From Megascapheus bottae (Eukaryota > Chordata > Mammalia > Rodentia > Geomyidae), in the NCBI GenBank assembly GCA_024803745.1, contig JANJXV010000099.1, positions 868,001-932,000 on the forward strand: a stretch of DNA of 64,000 nt, given 5' to 3'. The notes under the pieces are model-generated. The model saw only the letters and a list, made by a program, of their open reading frames with translations, had not been told where the DNA came from and did no database searches. Positions 10,901 through 22,717 of the stretch are shown piece after piece. The position numbers were made by a program, and so were the translations under genes. The stretch's first letter is position 1; each line of letters starts with the position of its first letter.

Positions 10901-11770
10901 CGAAACTTTCTTAATAAGGACCAAGAATCACAACAAATCAGAGAAAGGCTGGATAAGTGGGACTGCATTAAACTGCAGAGCTTTTGTATGGCAACGGATA
11001 TAGCTAGTAAACTAATCAGGAAGCCTACAGAGTGGGAGAAGATCTTCACCACCTAAACAACGGAACAAGGCCTCATATCTAAAATATATCAACAACTCAA
11101 AAAATTGAATCACTCCAAAACTAACCTCCAAAGTAACACCCATCCCAATACAAAATGGGCCAAAGACTTAAAGAGAGTCTTCTCTGAAGAAGAAACAAAA
11201 ATGGCCTATAGACACATGAAGAAATGCTCAACATCTCTGGTCATAAAAGAAATGCAAATCAAAACAAGTCTAAGATTCCACCTAACTCCAGTTAGAATGG
11301 CCAGGATCAGGAAAACGAATGACAACAGATGCTGGAGGGGATGTGGTCAGGAGGGATCACTACTACACTGTTGGTGGGAGTGCAAACTCGTTCAACCACT
11401 ATGGAAAGCAGTGCGGCAGTGCCTCAAAACGCTAAACATACAACTCCCCTATGACCCAGCAATTCCAGTACTTGGCATTTACCCAACAATCCAGAAACAA
11501 GGGCATACTAAACCCACTAGCACAACAATGTTCATTGCAGCACTATTCACCATAGCAAAGATATGGAACCAACCCAGATGTCCCTCAGTTGATGAGTGGA
11601 TCAACAAGTTGTATTTGTACACAATGGAATTCTATGCTGCTGTCAGAAAGAATGACATCGCCCCATTTGTTAGGAAATGGAAAGACTTAGAACAAATCAT
11701 ATTAAGTGAAGTAAGCCAGACTCAAAGGAACTTAGGCTCAGTGGTTTCCCTCATTCGTCATAATCAGTAG
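7933..11770 (+). pseudogene. L1 copy B ORF2 pseudogene
   Basis: Ancestral ATG at 7933 (LTLNINGLNS follows). Lesions shared with other copies include a TGA at 8050-8052 just before the QETHL endonuclease motif, a frame change near 8090, and Glu for Asp in the endonuclease GDFN motif (GAG at 8363-8365). They also include a frame change near 8790, stops between about 8875 and 8987, a TGA at 9451-9453 and a frame change at about 9710. Private lesions are a 1-bp deletion near 8403 in the endonuclease, Gln to TAA at 11054-11056 and a 3-bp loss near 11610. A 1-bp deletion near 9548 is shared only with inverted copy F. RT catalytic FADD is at 10025-10036. The Cys/His domain lies around 11330-11390 and the ancestral TAG stop is at 11768-11770. 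Confidence 0.92.
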
Positions 11771-12183
11771 AAACCTTGGGCTCTACTAGCAGAGATTGTC
11801 AATAGAGCAAAAGGCCATATATAAGGCCATATAATGTGAAGCTAAATGAAAGGACCTCCAGGATATTGACACAAAAGCCATATAATGAATGATTGTTGTC
11901 CTTAATGTACTATGTTGTCTCTCATCTCGCTTGCTGTCCCTTGATTATCCCATATTGGTATAGTATCTCACTTTGTTATCTGATATATTGAATTTATTTG
12001 TATTTGGATATTTGAAATTTGATAGGGAAGGGGGGAAAACCAAGCCGGTTGGGGTTGTGGGGTTGGAGGGAAATGGGTACCAAGACATGTGAAAGGGTAT
12101 CAATGTATGTGAATTAATGCACCTTCTATCTGGCAAATATCATCTAACCCTTTTACTAATTACAATAAAAAAATGAAAAAAAA
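11771..12183 (+). other. L1 copy B 3' UTR
   Basis: G-rich tract at about 12024-12077, here altered (ccggttggggttgtgggg) so it has one fewer long G run than most copies. An AATAAA-containing A-rich tail ends it at about 12183. Confidence 0.85.
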
Positions 12184-12812
12184 GAAAGTTGTAGTGTGTG
12201 GGGAGGATGATGGGGTCAAATACATTTCTTCTTAGAAATTTACCTCATCTGGTTGCCCTGGATTTTCCTGGCCTTCTTCTTAGAGAAAGTTCTGTTATAC
12301 TGGATTTGTGGCTTGGCAATGATCTAGCATGTACATCTTCGAGTAAGACATCCACAACTTCCATGCCTGAGACTCGAGTTTCCTGACCTTTGGCAACAGC
12401 ACAGCAACATCTTTCTTCCTCCTGAGCCACAGGCCAAGTGAGCTGGCTTGAGCTGGTTGTTAGTTACAGTGGCTTGGTTACCAGGGTTCCATATTCTGTT
12501 CCATTGTGAGGGAGGCAGGGTCACCTTTCAGGGCCCAATGACCAAAGATCCTTGCTCACAAAAGACCTCACCAAAGACATACTGGAGGCTGAATCTCTCC
12601 TCCAGTCTCACAATATACATGTGGATTTAGTATACAGCACACCTTATTTGTCCAAACTCAATGTCTTCCCCTAGGCCCAACTACCAGTCTGGTCTCAGGC
12701 TCAAGGAGCCTTTCTTAGGTAAGATCCAAACTTAAGGGTCAATATTGCCCTCATCCTTTACAAAACATTTGCTTCACAGTGCCTTCTCTGCCTGCATTTT
12801 GCCCCTTGTCGA

Positions 12813-13000
12813 ATTTTTTTTGTTTTTGCTAGTCTTGGGACTTGACCTCAGAGTGTGAACATTGTTCTTGGGCTTTCTTTAGGCTTTAGCTGTCCCACCG
12901 AGCCACAGCACCACTTGCAGCATTTTCTATGTATGTGGTAATGAGGAATCAAACCTGAGGCTTACTGCTTGGTAGCCAAGGACTCTCCCACTAGGTCAAA
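12813..13000 (-). mobile_element. ID-related composite SINE, antisense (spacer 2)
   Basis: Orthologous within the array to the element at 5400-5587. One CpG is lost here (gcagcattttc for gcagcgttttc). Confidence 0.75.
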
Positions 13001-13248
13001 CACACAGGGCATCTTGCACATATTTTTGACGTCAATCTACTAGGATATTATTAGGTTTCTGTATCCTAATCAATTTTTTCCTGATGATTAGCTTTGCTGT
13101 CATGTGTAAAAAATGCAAGAGGGAAAAACACAGAAGAATTAGTGAAATTAAAAAAAAAAGAATTAGACACAGTTAAGTGTTCATTCTTTGTAGGAGAAAG
13201 GATATTGGATATGATGATGATGACGATTACTTTATAATTACTATATCA

Positions 13249-13454
13249 GGGTTGAGAGTTTGGCATAGTGGTAGAGTGCTTGCCTAGCATCCATGAAGAT
13301 CTGGGTTTGATTGCTAAGTACCACATAGATAGAAAATCTAGATGTGGCACTGTGGCTCAAGTGGCAGAGGGCTAGACTTGAGAAAACCCGAGGACAGTGC
13401 TCAGGCCCTGAATTCAAGCCCCAAGACTGGCAGAAAGATAAAAGAAAATAAAAA
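13249..13454 (+). mobile_element. ID-related composite SINE, sense (spacer 2)
   Basis: Array counterpart of 5833-6038, with the same tRNA-like head and geomyoid second half. It has a private change in the B-box-like area (gattgctaag). Confidence 0.85.
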
Positions 13455-14116
13455 TGCTTTTTACGAGCTAATTCACTCACAGCATTTGCTTCTGAAATCT
13501 TCGCTTCTGCATCTTGTTAAATACCCCTTTCCCTCAACGTAGACAAGAAAAACAGATCCATCCCATGGTCCACTGTGAGGCCACTGGTTGGGCTAAGAGC
13601 TAGTCGTGCAGCAACACATAAGTTTTATTCTAATACTTTCCAAACTTTGTACTCAAATATGCTACCTACTTACCAACTTATGTCAGTTATCCTTATGCTA
13701 TAACTTTTCTTCATTACTACAATATTCTTACACTCCTACGTAATCCTCTTGCACCTCCCCTGACCTCTCTCATTCTTTTTTTCTATCTCTGGACCTCTGC
13801 TCGTCTTTCAACCCTTATACTGCACGGATCTACACTTGATGGCTGTTGAGCAATATTGTATATGTAGGTGGTTAATTATTCTCTAGGCTCAGAGGGACTT
13901 AAAGACAATAGAGATTGGATTGAGAGGCTTATTGTTTTGGGTATAAATCGCTTATCAGTGGTTGTATTAGGCTGGTCTGTAAGTGCACAAAAAGAAAGAG
14001 TGATAATACCAATCAAAACTTGTGAACATCTAGTGTCTGCCAGCGACAGAGGTCTAGGTTGGTTATATCTGAAAAACTATAATCGTATTTAGTAGTAATC
14101 TTGCTCCCATTTTCAA

Positions 14117-15300
14117 ATGGGCAGAACAAGAAACTCAAGAAAAATGTCAAATCAAGAAACAACATCCCCCACCCAATGTAAACAGACAATGGAGCAGTCA
14201 CTGGCAAACCTAGAGGAGAGTCTTCCAATTGCTACACAAATGCAATTGATAAACATCATTAATGAAAAATGTGAAAATATAAAGAAAGAGATAATGGAGG
14301 AAGCCATACCTGAACAAGAGGAAAGCAAAAACAAGGTGATAAGTGAAAAAGAAGAAGCCATAAAGGAGGCCATAATAAAGGTTTTTCAAAGAAAGATGGA
14401 TGAATTCAAAGAATCCACAAATAAAAACGTGACCAAACTCCAGCAAATGTCCAAAGAAAATAAAGCTACTGAGCTAACCACTCAAAAGGAAATCAAGGAG
14501 ATAAAGAAATCCATACATGATCTAAAACAAGGGATGCAAGGCATCAAAAGTGAGCAATTACAAGCAAGGGAGATGAAAAATAAAGTAGATAGCTTTGATA
14601 GCAGGTTACACATTGCAGAGGAGAGAATTTCCGTGGCTGAAGATAATTTAGGTATTATAAAGAACAGAAAATGAGTCAATCCAAATCTAGGAAATATGAG
14701 AGAGCGCTTCAGGAGGTCCAAGATACAATTAGGAAGCCTAATTTAAGGCTAGTTGGTACTGAGGAGGGCGTGGAGAAAGAGGTCAATGGTATTGGAAATA
14801 TACTTCAGGGAATCATCTCAGAGAATTTCCCAAATATCCAGAAGGGCAGGCCCATCCAGATACGAGAAGCTTTTAGAACCCCAAACAGACCTGACCAGAA
14901 AAGAACATCCCACCGCCACATTGTGATCCGAACTGGATCAATAGAAACGAAAGGAATGATCCTAAAGGCAGCCAGGGAGAAGGGATCAGTAACCTACAAA
15001 GGCAAACCAATCAGAATAACCCCAGATTTCTCAGCAGAGACCATGCAAGCACGAAGTGACTGGAAGCATATATGTCATGCCCTTATATCAAATAACTACC
15101 AACCAAGAATACTGTAGCCAGCTAAGCTCTCATTCATAACTGAGGGAAAAATAAAAACATTCCATTCCAGGGAAAAGCTGCAACAATATGTCGAAACAAA
15201 ACCAACAATACACAGAATTCTCAAAGATGCTCTATACATAGAAAACCAAAATAAATGCAATATAGGGAAAGAAAAGGCACCTAAACAGCATACCATCTAA
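14117..15300 (+). pseudogene. L1 copy C ORF1 pseudogene
   Basis: Keeps the ancestral ATG (14117). The coiled-coil half is fully open, 14117-14674 (185 codons), and stops at the common ATGA overlap (14671-14674). The RRM and C-terminal half is open at 14671-15117, up to the common TAG. The residual frame runs to TAA at 15298-15300. This is one of the two cleanest ORF1 copies in the window (the other is H) and shows the minimal shared lesion set: one frame change and one stop. Confidence 0.9.
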
Positions 15301-15348
15301 GGACTACAAGAACTGTCAAGACACAGGCCCTACTAAAAGCTTTTAAAA

Positions 15349-18300
15349 ATGGTAGGAACTAATAAATATCTCTCAATCCTAACTCTCAATATCAATGGAC
15401 TTAACTCTCCAATTAAAAGGCATAGGTTGTCTAGTTGGATCAAAAAGCAAGAGCCATCGTTCTGCTGACTTCAAGAGACACATCTTACCCAAAAACAATC
15501 ATCTTTTGAAAGTGAGAGGTTGGAATAAACTCTATCAAGCTAACTGCCCCCATAAACAGGCTAGAGTTGCCATCCTCATATCAGATACAATAGACTTCAA
15601 ACTAAAATTAGTAAGGAAAGACAAAGAAGGTTACTACATACTACTAAAGGGATCTTTCCTCCCGGAAGACATAACAATCCTAAATATTTACACACCCAAT
15701 CCCGGAGCTCCAAACTTCATCAAGCAAACTTTACTTACACTGAAACCATACATAGATCGAAACACAGTGATTGTTGGTGAGTTTAACACACCACTCTCAC
15801 CTATGGACAGATCAACAAGGCAAAAACTCAACAGAGAAACCTTAGAACTGAACAACTATATAGACCAACTAGATCTAACAGACATCTGCAGAATATTCCA
15901 CCCAGTAACACCACAATATACGTTTTTCTCAGCAGCACATGGAACATTTTCCAAAATAGACCACATCTTAGGCCATAAAGCAAACCTGGACAGATTCAGA
16001 AACACTGAATTATTCCATGCACACTCTCAGACCATAAAGGCATCAAATTGGAGCTGAACACACTTCTCCACCAAAGAAAACCCTGTAACTCATGGAGACT
16101 GAACCACACATTGTTGAATCAAAAACAATGGGTAATCGAAGAGATCAGAACAGATATCCAACTGTTTATGAAATTTAACAATAAGGAGCACACAAATATC
16201 AACTCCTTAGGGAAACAACAAAGGCAGTACTCAGAGGAAAATTTATAGCGCTGAGTGCCTACAACAGCAAGTTGGAAAAATGGCAAACCAACTAGTTAAT
16301 GTCTCACCTTAACCTCCTGGAAAAAGAGCAACAAACCAACCCTAAACCCATTATGCGAAAGCAAATTATTAAAATCAAAGCAGAATTAAATGATTTGGAA
16401 TAAAAAAAAACTATAGAAAGAATCAACAAAACAAGGAGTTGGTTCTTGAAAGAATTAACAAAAGTGACAAGCCCTTAGCAAATCTTACCAAAAAAAGAAG
16501 AGAGCATATCGAAATAAACAAAATCGCAGATGAAAATGGTAATATCACGACAGAAATTACCAAGATCCAGAATATCATGATTAAATACTTCTCAAACCTT
16601 TACGCCAACAAATTTGAGAATCTAGAAGAAATGGATGAATTCCTAGACAATATTAACATACACACACTGAACCAAGAAGAGCTAACCCAACTCAACAGGC
16701 CTATTTCAAGCTCTGAAATAGAAATGGAAATTAGACAACTTCCACTTAAAAAGAGCCCAGGGCCAGATGGATTCACAGCTGAATTCTTTAAGGTCTATAA
16801 AGCACAGCTCACACCAATACTCCTCAAGCTCTTCAACGAAATTGAAAATGAAGGTTCTTTACTAAACTGATTCTGTGAAGCCAGCATATCCCTCATCCCC
16901 AAACCAGACAGAGATTCATCAAAGAAAGAGATCTATAGACCCATTTCTTTGATGAACCTCGATGCAAAACTTCTCAACAAAATACTGGCCAACCGTCTAC
17001 AACAACTCATCAAAAAAAATATACACTATGATCAAACTGGATTCATCACAGGGAGGCAAAGCTGGTTCAACATACACAAATCAATTAATATAATTCAACA
17101 CATCAACAGGAGCAGGGATAAAATCACATGATTGTCTCAATAGATGCGGAAAAGGCATTTGACAAGATCCAAAACCCCTTTATGTTAAAAGATGTGGAGA
17201 AACTAGGAATCCATGGAACATTTCTCAATGTAATAAAGGCTGTGTATGAGAAACCCACTGCTAGTATTATACTTAATGGTGAAAATCTAAAGCCATTCCC
17301 TCTAAAATCAGGAACGAGACAAGGATGCCCACTCTCTCCACTCCTTTTTAACATAGTACTAGAATTCCTAGGCAGTGCAATAAGGGAAGAAGCAAGCATA
17401 AAGGGGATCCAAGTAGGGAAAGAGGAAATAAAACTATCCCTCTTTGCAGATGACATGATTCTGTATTTAAAGAATCCTATAGACTCTACTCCCAAGCTCC
17501 TTGAGCTGACTCAAGGTTTGGAAGGGTAGCAGGCCATAAAATCAACCCTCACCAATCAACTGCCTTTCTTTACGCCAACACTGAGAGGAACGAGGCAATA
17601 ATCAGGAAAGAAAATCCTTTCACAATAGCCTCACAGAAAATAAAGTACCTAGCAATTAGCTTAACTAAGAATGTAAAGGACCGTTTAGATGAAAACTTTA
17701 AAACCCTAAAAAAGGAAATTAAAGCAGAACTAAGGAAACGGAAAAACCTCCCATGCTCCTGGATTGGAAGAATCAACATTGTGAAAATGACAATCTTGCC
17801 AAGGGCTATCTACAAATTCAATGTAATACCCATCAACATCCCAATGTCATTCTTTAAAGACATAGAAGAGGCAATTCAAAATTTCATATGGAATAATAAA
17901 AGACCCCGTATAGCAAAAACACTTCTTAGCAGAAAGAACAGCGCTGGAGGAATTTCAATTCCAAACTTAAGGCTCTATTACAGAGCTATAATTCTCAAAA
18001 CAGCTTGGTACTGGCACAAGACCAGGCCTGAAGTCCAATGGAGTAGAACTGCGGACCCAGATGTTAAACCACATACCTATGGCCACCTAATCTTTGACCA
18101 AGGAGCCAAAAAAATAGAATGGAAGAAAGATAGCCTCTTCAACAAGTTGTGCTGGCAGAACTGGTTCAACACCTGCAGAAAACTAAAGTTGGATCCTTCT
18201 TTGTCACCTTGCACTAGAATTAACTCCAAATGGATCAAAGACGTGGAGGTAAAAGCTGACACACTGAAAAGTTTACAGGAAGGAATAGGAGATACACTAG

Positions 18301-19190
18301 GCCTCCTTGGTACAGGTCGAAACTTTCTTAATAAGGACCAAGAATTACAACAAATCAGAGAAAGGCTGGATAAGTGGGACTGCATTAAACTGCAGAGCTT
18401 TTGTATGGCAACGGATATAGCTAGTAAACTCATCAGGAAGCCTACAGAGTGGGAGAAGATCTTCACCACCCAAACAACGGAACAAGGCCTCATATCTAAA
18501 ATATATCAACAACTCAAAAAATTGAATCACTCCAAAACTAACCTCCAAAGTAACACCCATCCCATTACAAAATGGGCCAAAGACTTAAAGAGAGTCTTCT
18601 CTGAAGAAGAAACAAAAATGGCGTATAGACACATGAAGAAATGCTCAACATCTCTGGTCATAAAAGAAATGCAAATCAAAACAAGTCTAAGATTCCACCT
18701 AACTCCAGTTAGAATAGCCAGGATCAGGAAAACGAATGACAACAGATGCTGGAGGGGATGTGGTCAGGAGGGATCACTACTACACTGTTGGTGGGAGTGC
18801 AAACTCGTTCAACCACTATGGAAAGCAGTGCGGCAGTGCCTCAAAACGCTAAACATACAACTCCCCTATGACCCAGCAATTCCAGTACTTGGCATTTACC
18901 CAACAATCCAGAAACAAGGGCATACTAAACCCACTAGCAAAACAATGTTCATTGCAGCACTATTCACCGTAGCATAGCTATGGAACCAACCCAGATGTCC
19001 CTCAGTTGATGAGTGGATCAACAAGTTGTGGTATTTGTGCACAATGGAATTCTATGCTGCTGTCAGAAAGAATGACATCGCCCCATTTGTTAGGAAATGG
19101 AAAGACTTAGAACAAATCATATTAAGTGAAGTAAGCCAGACTCAAAGGAACTTAGGCTCAGTGGTTTCCCTCATTCGTCATAATCAGTAG
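15349..19190 (+). pseudogene. L1 copy C ORF2 pseudogene
   Basis: ATG at 15349. Shared lesions, in this copy's coordinates: TGA 15466-15468, frame change near 15503, Glu in the endonuclease GDFN motif, frame change near 16207, TAG 16293-16295, TAA 16401-16403, frame change before 16439, TGA 16868-16870 and frame change at 17128-17131. Private lesions are a 1-bp deletion near 16006 and another near 17515, just after the RT FADD motif (17443-17454). A Lys to TAG change at 18975-18977 also occurs here. An alanine-to-valine change just upstream (LFTVA) and Phe in NWFNTC are shared with the 3' half of inverted copy F. Confidence 0.92.
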
Positions 19191-19604
19191 AAACCTTGGG
19201 CTCTACTAGCAGAGATTGTCAATAGAGCAAAAGGCCATATATAAGGCCATATAATGTGAAGCTAATTGAAAGGACCTCCAGGATATTGACACAAAAGCCA
19301 TATAATGAATGATTGTTGTCCTTAATGTACTATGTTGTCTCTCATCTCGCTTGCTGTCCCTTGGTTATCCCATATTGGTATAGTATCTCACTTTGTTATC
19401 TGATATATTGAATTTATTTGTATTTGGATATTTGAAATTTGATAGGGAAGGGGGGAAAACCAAGACAGGTGGGGGGTGTGGGGTTGGAGGGAAATGGGTA
19501 CCAAGACATGTGAAAGGGTATCAATGTATGTGAATTAATGCACCTTCTATCTGGCAAATATCATCTAACCCTTTTACTAATTACAATAAAAAAATGAAAA
19601 AAAA
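19191..19604 (+). other. L1 copy C 3' UTR
   Basis: G-rich run at about 19440-19495 (gggaaggggggaa ... ggtggggggtgtgggg) and an A-rich tail ending near 19604. Confidence 0.85.
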
Positions 19605-20232
19605 GAAAGTTGTAGTGTGTGGGGAGGATGATGGGGTCAAATACATTTCTTCTTAGAAATTTACCTCATCTGGTTGCCCTGGATTTTCCTGGCCTTCTTC
19701 TTAGAGAAAGTTCTGTTATACTGGATTTGTGGCTTGGCAATGATCTAGCATGTACATCTTCGAGTAAGACATCCACAACTTCCATGCCTGAGACTCGAGT
19801 TTCCTGACCTTTGGCAACAGCACAGCAACATCTTTCTTCCTCCTGAGCCACAGGCCAAGTGAGCTGGCTTGAGCTGGTTGTTAGTTACAGTGGCTTGGTT
19901 ACCAGGGTTCCATATTCTGTTCCATTGTGAGGGAGGCAGGGTCACCTTTCAGGGCCCAATGACCAAAGATCCTTGCTCACAAAAGACCTCACCAAAGACA
20001 TACTGGAGGCTGAATCTCTCCTCCAGTCTCACAATATACATGTGGATGTAGTATACAGCACACCTTATTTGTCCAATCCCAATGTCTTCCACTAGGCCCA
20101 ACTACCAGTCTGGTCTCAGGCTCAAGGAGCCTTTCTTACGTAAGATCCAAACTTAAGGGTCAATATTGCCCTCATCCTTTACAAAACTTTTGCGTCACAG
20201 TGCCTTCTCTGCCTGCATTTTGCCCCTTGTCG

Positions 20233-20420
20233 AATTATTTTTGTTTTTGCTAGTCTTGGGACTTGACCTCAGAGTGTGAACATTGTTCTTGGGCTTTCTT
20301 TAGGCTTTAGCTGTCCCACCGAGCCACAGCACCACTTGCAGCGTTTTCTATGTATGTGGTAATGAGGAATCAAACCTGAGGCTTACTGCTTGGTAGCCAA
20401 GGACTCTCCCACTAGGTCAA
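20233..20420 (-). mobile_element. ID-related composite SINE, antisense (spacer 3)
   Basis: Counterpart of 5400-5587. Its T-run is broken by an a (gaattatttttg). Confidence 0.75.
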
Positions 20421-20668
20421 ACACACAGGGCATCTTGCACATATTTTTGACGTCAATCTACTAGGATATTATTAGGTTTCTGTATCCTAATCAATTTTTT
20501 CCTGATGATTAGCTTTGCTGTCATGTGTAAAAAATGCAAGAGGGAAAAACACAGAAGAATTAGTGAAATTTAAAAAAAGCATTAGACACAGTTAAGTGTT
20601 CATTCTTTGTAGGAGAAAGGATATTTGGATATGATGATGATGATGATGACTTTATAATTACTATGTAA

Positions 20669-20875
20669 GGGTTGAGAGTTTGGCATAGTGGTAGAGTGCT
20701 TGCCTAGCATCCATGAAGATCTGGGTTTGATTGCTCAGTACCACATAGATAGAAAATCTAGATGTGGCACTGTGGCTCAAGTGGCAGAGGTCTAGACTTG
20801 AGAAAACCCGAGGACAGTGCTCAGGCCCTGAATTCAAGCCCCAAGACTGGCAGAAAGATAAAAGAAAATAAAAAT
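20669..20875 (+). mobile_element. ID-related composite SINE, sense (spacer 3)
   Basis: Counterpart of 5833-6038, with one private substitution in the second half (gcagaggtctag for gcagagggctag). Confidence 0.85.
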
Positions 20876-21536
20876 GCTTTTTACGAGCTAATTCACTCAC
20901 AGCATTTGCTTCTGAAATCTTCGCTTCTGCATCTTGTGAAATACCCCTTTCCCTCAACGTAGACAAGAAAAACAGATCCATCCCATGGTCCACTGTGAGG
21001 CCACTGGTTGGGCTAAGAGCTAGTCGTGCAGCAACACATAAGTTTTATTCTAATACTTTCCAAACTTTGTACTCAAATATGCTACCTACTTACCAACTTA
21101 TGTCAGTTATCCTTATGCTATAACTTTTCTTCATTACTACAATATTCTTACACTCCTACGTAATCCTCTTGCACCTCCCCTGACCTCTCTCATTCTTTTT
21201 TTCTATCTCTGGACCTCTGCTCGTCTTTCAACCCTTATACTGCACGGATCTACACTTGATGGCTGTTGAGCAATATTGTATATGTAGGTGGTTAATTATT
21301 CTCTAGGCTCAGAGGGACTTAAAGACAATAGAGATTGGATTGAGAGGCTTATTGTTTTGGGTATAAATCGCTTATCAGTGGTTGTATTAGGCTGGTCTGT
21401 AAGTGCACAAAAAGAAAGAGTGATAATACCAATCAAAACTTGTGAACATCTAGTGTCTGCCAGCGACAGAGGTCTAGGTTGGTTATATCTGAAAAACTAT
21501 AATCGTATTTAGTAGTAATCTTGCTCCCATTTTCAA

Positions 21537-22717
21537 ATGGGCAGAACAAGAAACTCAAGAAAAATGTCAAATCAAGAAACAACATCCCCCACCCAATGTA
21601 AACAGACAATGGAACAGTCACTGGCAAACCTAGAGGAGAGTCTTCCAATTGCTACACAAATGCAATTGATAAACATCATTAATGAAAAATGTGAAAATAT
21701 AAAGAAAGAGATAATGGAGGAAGCCATACCTGAACAAGAGGAAAGCAAAAACAAGGTGATAAGTGAAAAATAAGAAGCCATAAAGGAGGCCATAATAAAG
21801 GTCTTTCAAAGAAAGATGGATGAATTCAAAGAATCCACAAATAAAAACGTGACCAAACTCCAGCAAATGTCCAAAGAAAATAAAGCTACTGAGCTAACCA
21901 CTCAAAAGGAAATCAAGGAGATAAAGAAATCCATACATGATCTAAAACAAGGGATGCAAGGCATCAAAATTGAGCAATTAGAAGCAAGGGAGATGAAAAA
22001 TAAAGTAGATAGCTTTGATAGAAGGTTAGACATTGCAGAGGAGAGAATTTCCGTGGCTGAAGATAATTTAGGTATTATAAAGAACAGAAAATGAGTCAAT
22101 CCAAATCTAGGAAATATGAGAGAGCGCTTGAGGTCCAAGATACAATTAGGAAGCCTAATTTAAGGGTAGTTGGTATTGAGGAGGGCGTGGAGAAAGAGGT
22201 CAATGGTATTGGAAATATACTTCAGGGAATCATCTCAGAGAATTTCCCAAATATCCAGAAGGGCAGGCCCATCCAGATACGAGAAGCTTTTAGAACCCCA
22301 AACAGACCTGACCAGAAAAGAACATCCCACCGCCACATTGTGATCCGAACTGGATCAATAGAAACGAAAGGAAAGATCCTACAGGCAGCCAGCGAAAAGG
22401 GATCAGTAACCTACAAAGGCAAACCAATCAGAATAACCCCAGATTTCTCAGCAGAGACCATGCAAGCACGAAGTGACTGGAAGCATATATGTCATGCCCT
22501 TATATCAAATAACTACCAACCAAGAATACTGTAGCCAGCTAAGCTCTCATTCATAACTGAGGGAAAAATAAAAACGTTCCATTCCAGGGAAAAGCTGCAA
22601 CAATATGTAGAAACAAAACCAACACTACAGAGAATTCTCAAAGATGCTCTATACATAGAAAACCAAAATAAATGCAATATAGGGAAAGAAATGGCACCTA
22701 AACAGCATACCATCTAA
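21537..22717 (+). pseudogene. L1 copy D ORF1 pseudogene
   Basis: ATG at 21537. A private Glu-to-stop change (TAA, 21771-21773) cuts the coiled coil. After it the frame is open again to the common ATGA (22091-22094). The RRM half (22091-22534) carries a 3-bp deletion near 22130 and a Leu-to-Val change giving LRVVG, and reads KILQAASEKG where most copies read KILKAAREKG. All three are shared with inverted copy E and with no other copy. Ends at the shared TAG and then TAA 22715-22717. Confidence 0.9.

Larger units (their letters stand above)
12184..14116 (+). repeat. Array spacer 2
   Basis: Same order as spacer 1. TGACGTCA is at 13027-13034. The ATG microsatellite is shortened to four units with a break (about 13211-13225). 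Like spacer 3 it reads ctcctacgtaatcc, lacking one t that spacer 4 and the right-hand spacers have. No gene is recognised in 12184-12812 or 13455-14116. Confidence 0.8.
19605..21536 (+). repeat. Array spacer 3
   Basis: Same layout as the other spacers. TGACGTCA at 20448-20455 and (ATG)6 near 20631-20648. The region upstream of the antisense SINE (19605-20232) and the AT-rich stretch 20876-21536 hold no recognised gene. Confidence 0.8.

Noticed and set aside
11815..11826. ccatatataagg in the L1 3' UTR as a serum-response (CArG) element
   Set aside because: It has eight A/T bases between CC and GG, where the consensus has six.
12245..12330. Lys/Arg-rich minus-strand frame ending in a TAA (ribosomal-protein-like flavour), possible processed pseudogene
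   Set aside because: Only about 27 codons between stops, and I cannot name a parent protein. A search of the spacer against rodent proteins would settle it.
12184..14116. The spacer as a functional L1 5' UTR promoter
   Set aside because: It contains two old SINEs, is AT-rich, and shows no tandem monomers or CpG-rich promoter. A short remnant next to ORF1 remains possible.
18077..18493. 138-codon antisense open frame, recurring in most units (also 3236-3652, 25492-25908, 60196-60612)
   Set aside because: It lies entirely opposite the ORF2 C-terminal frame, has no recognised domain, and recurs only because the ORF2 sequence does.
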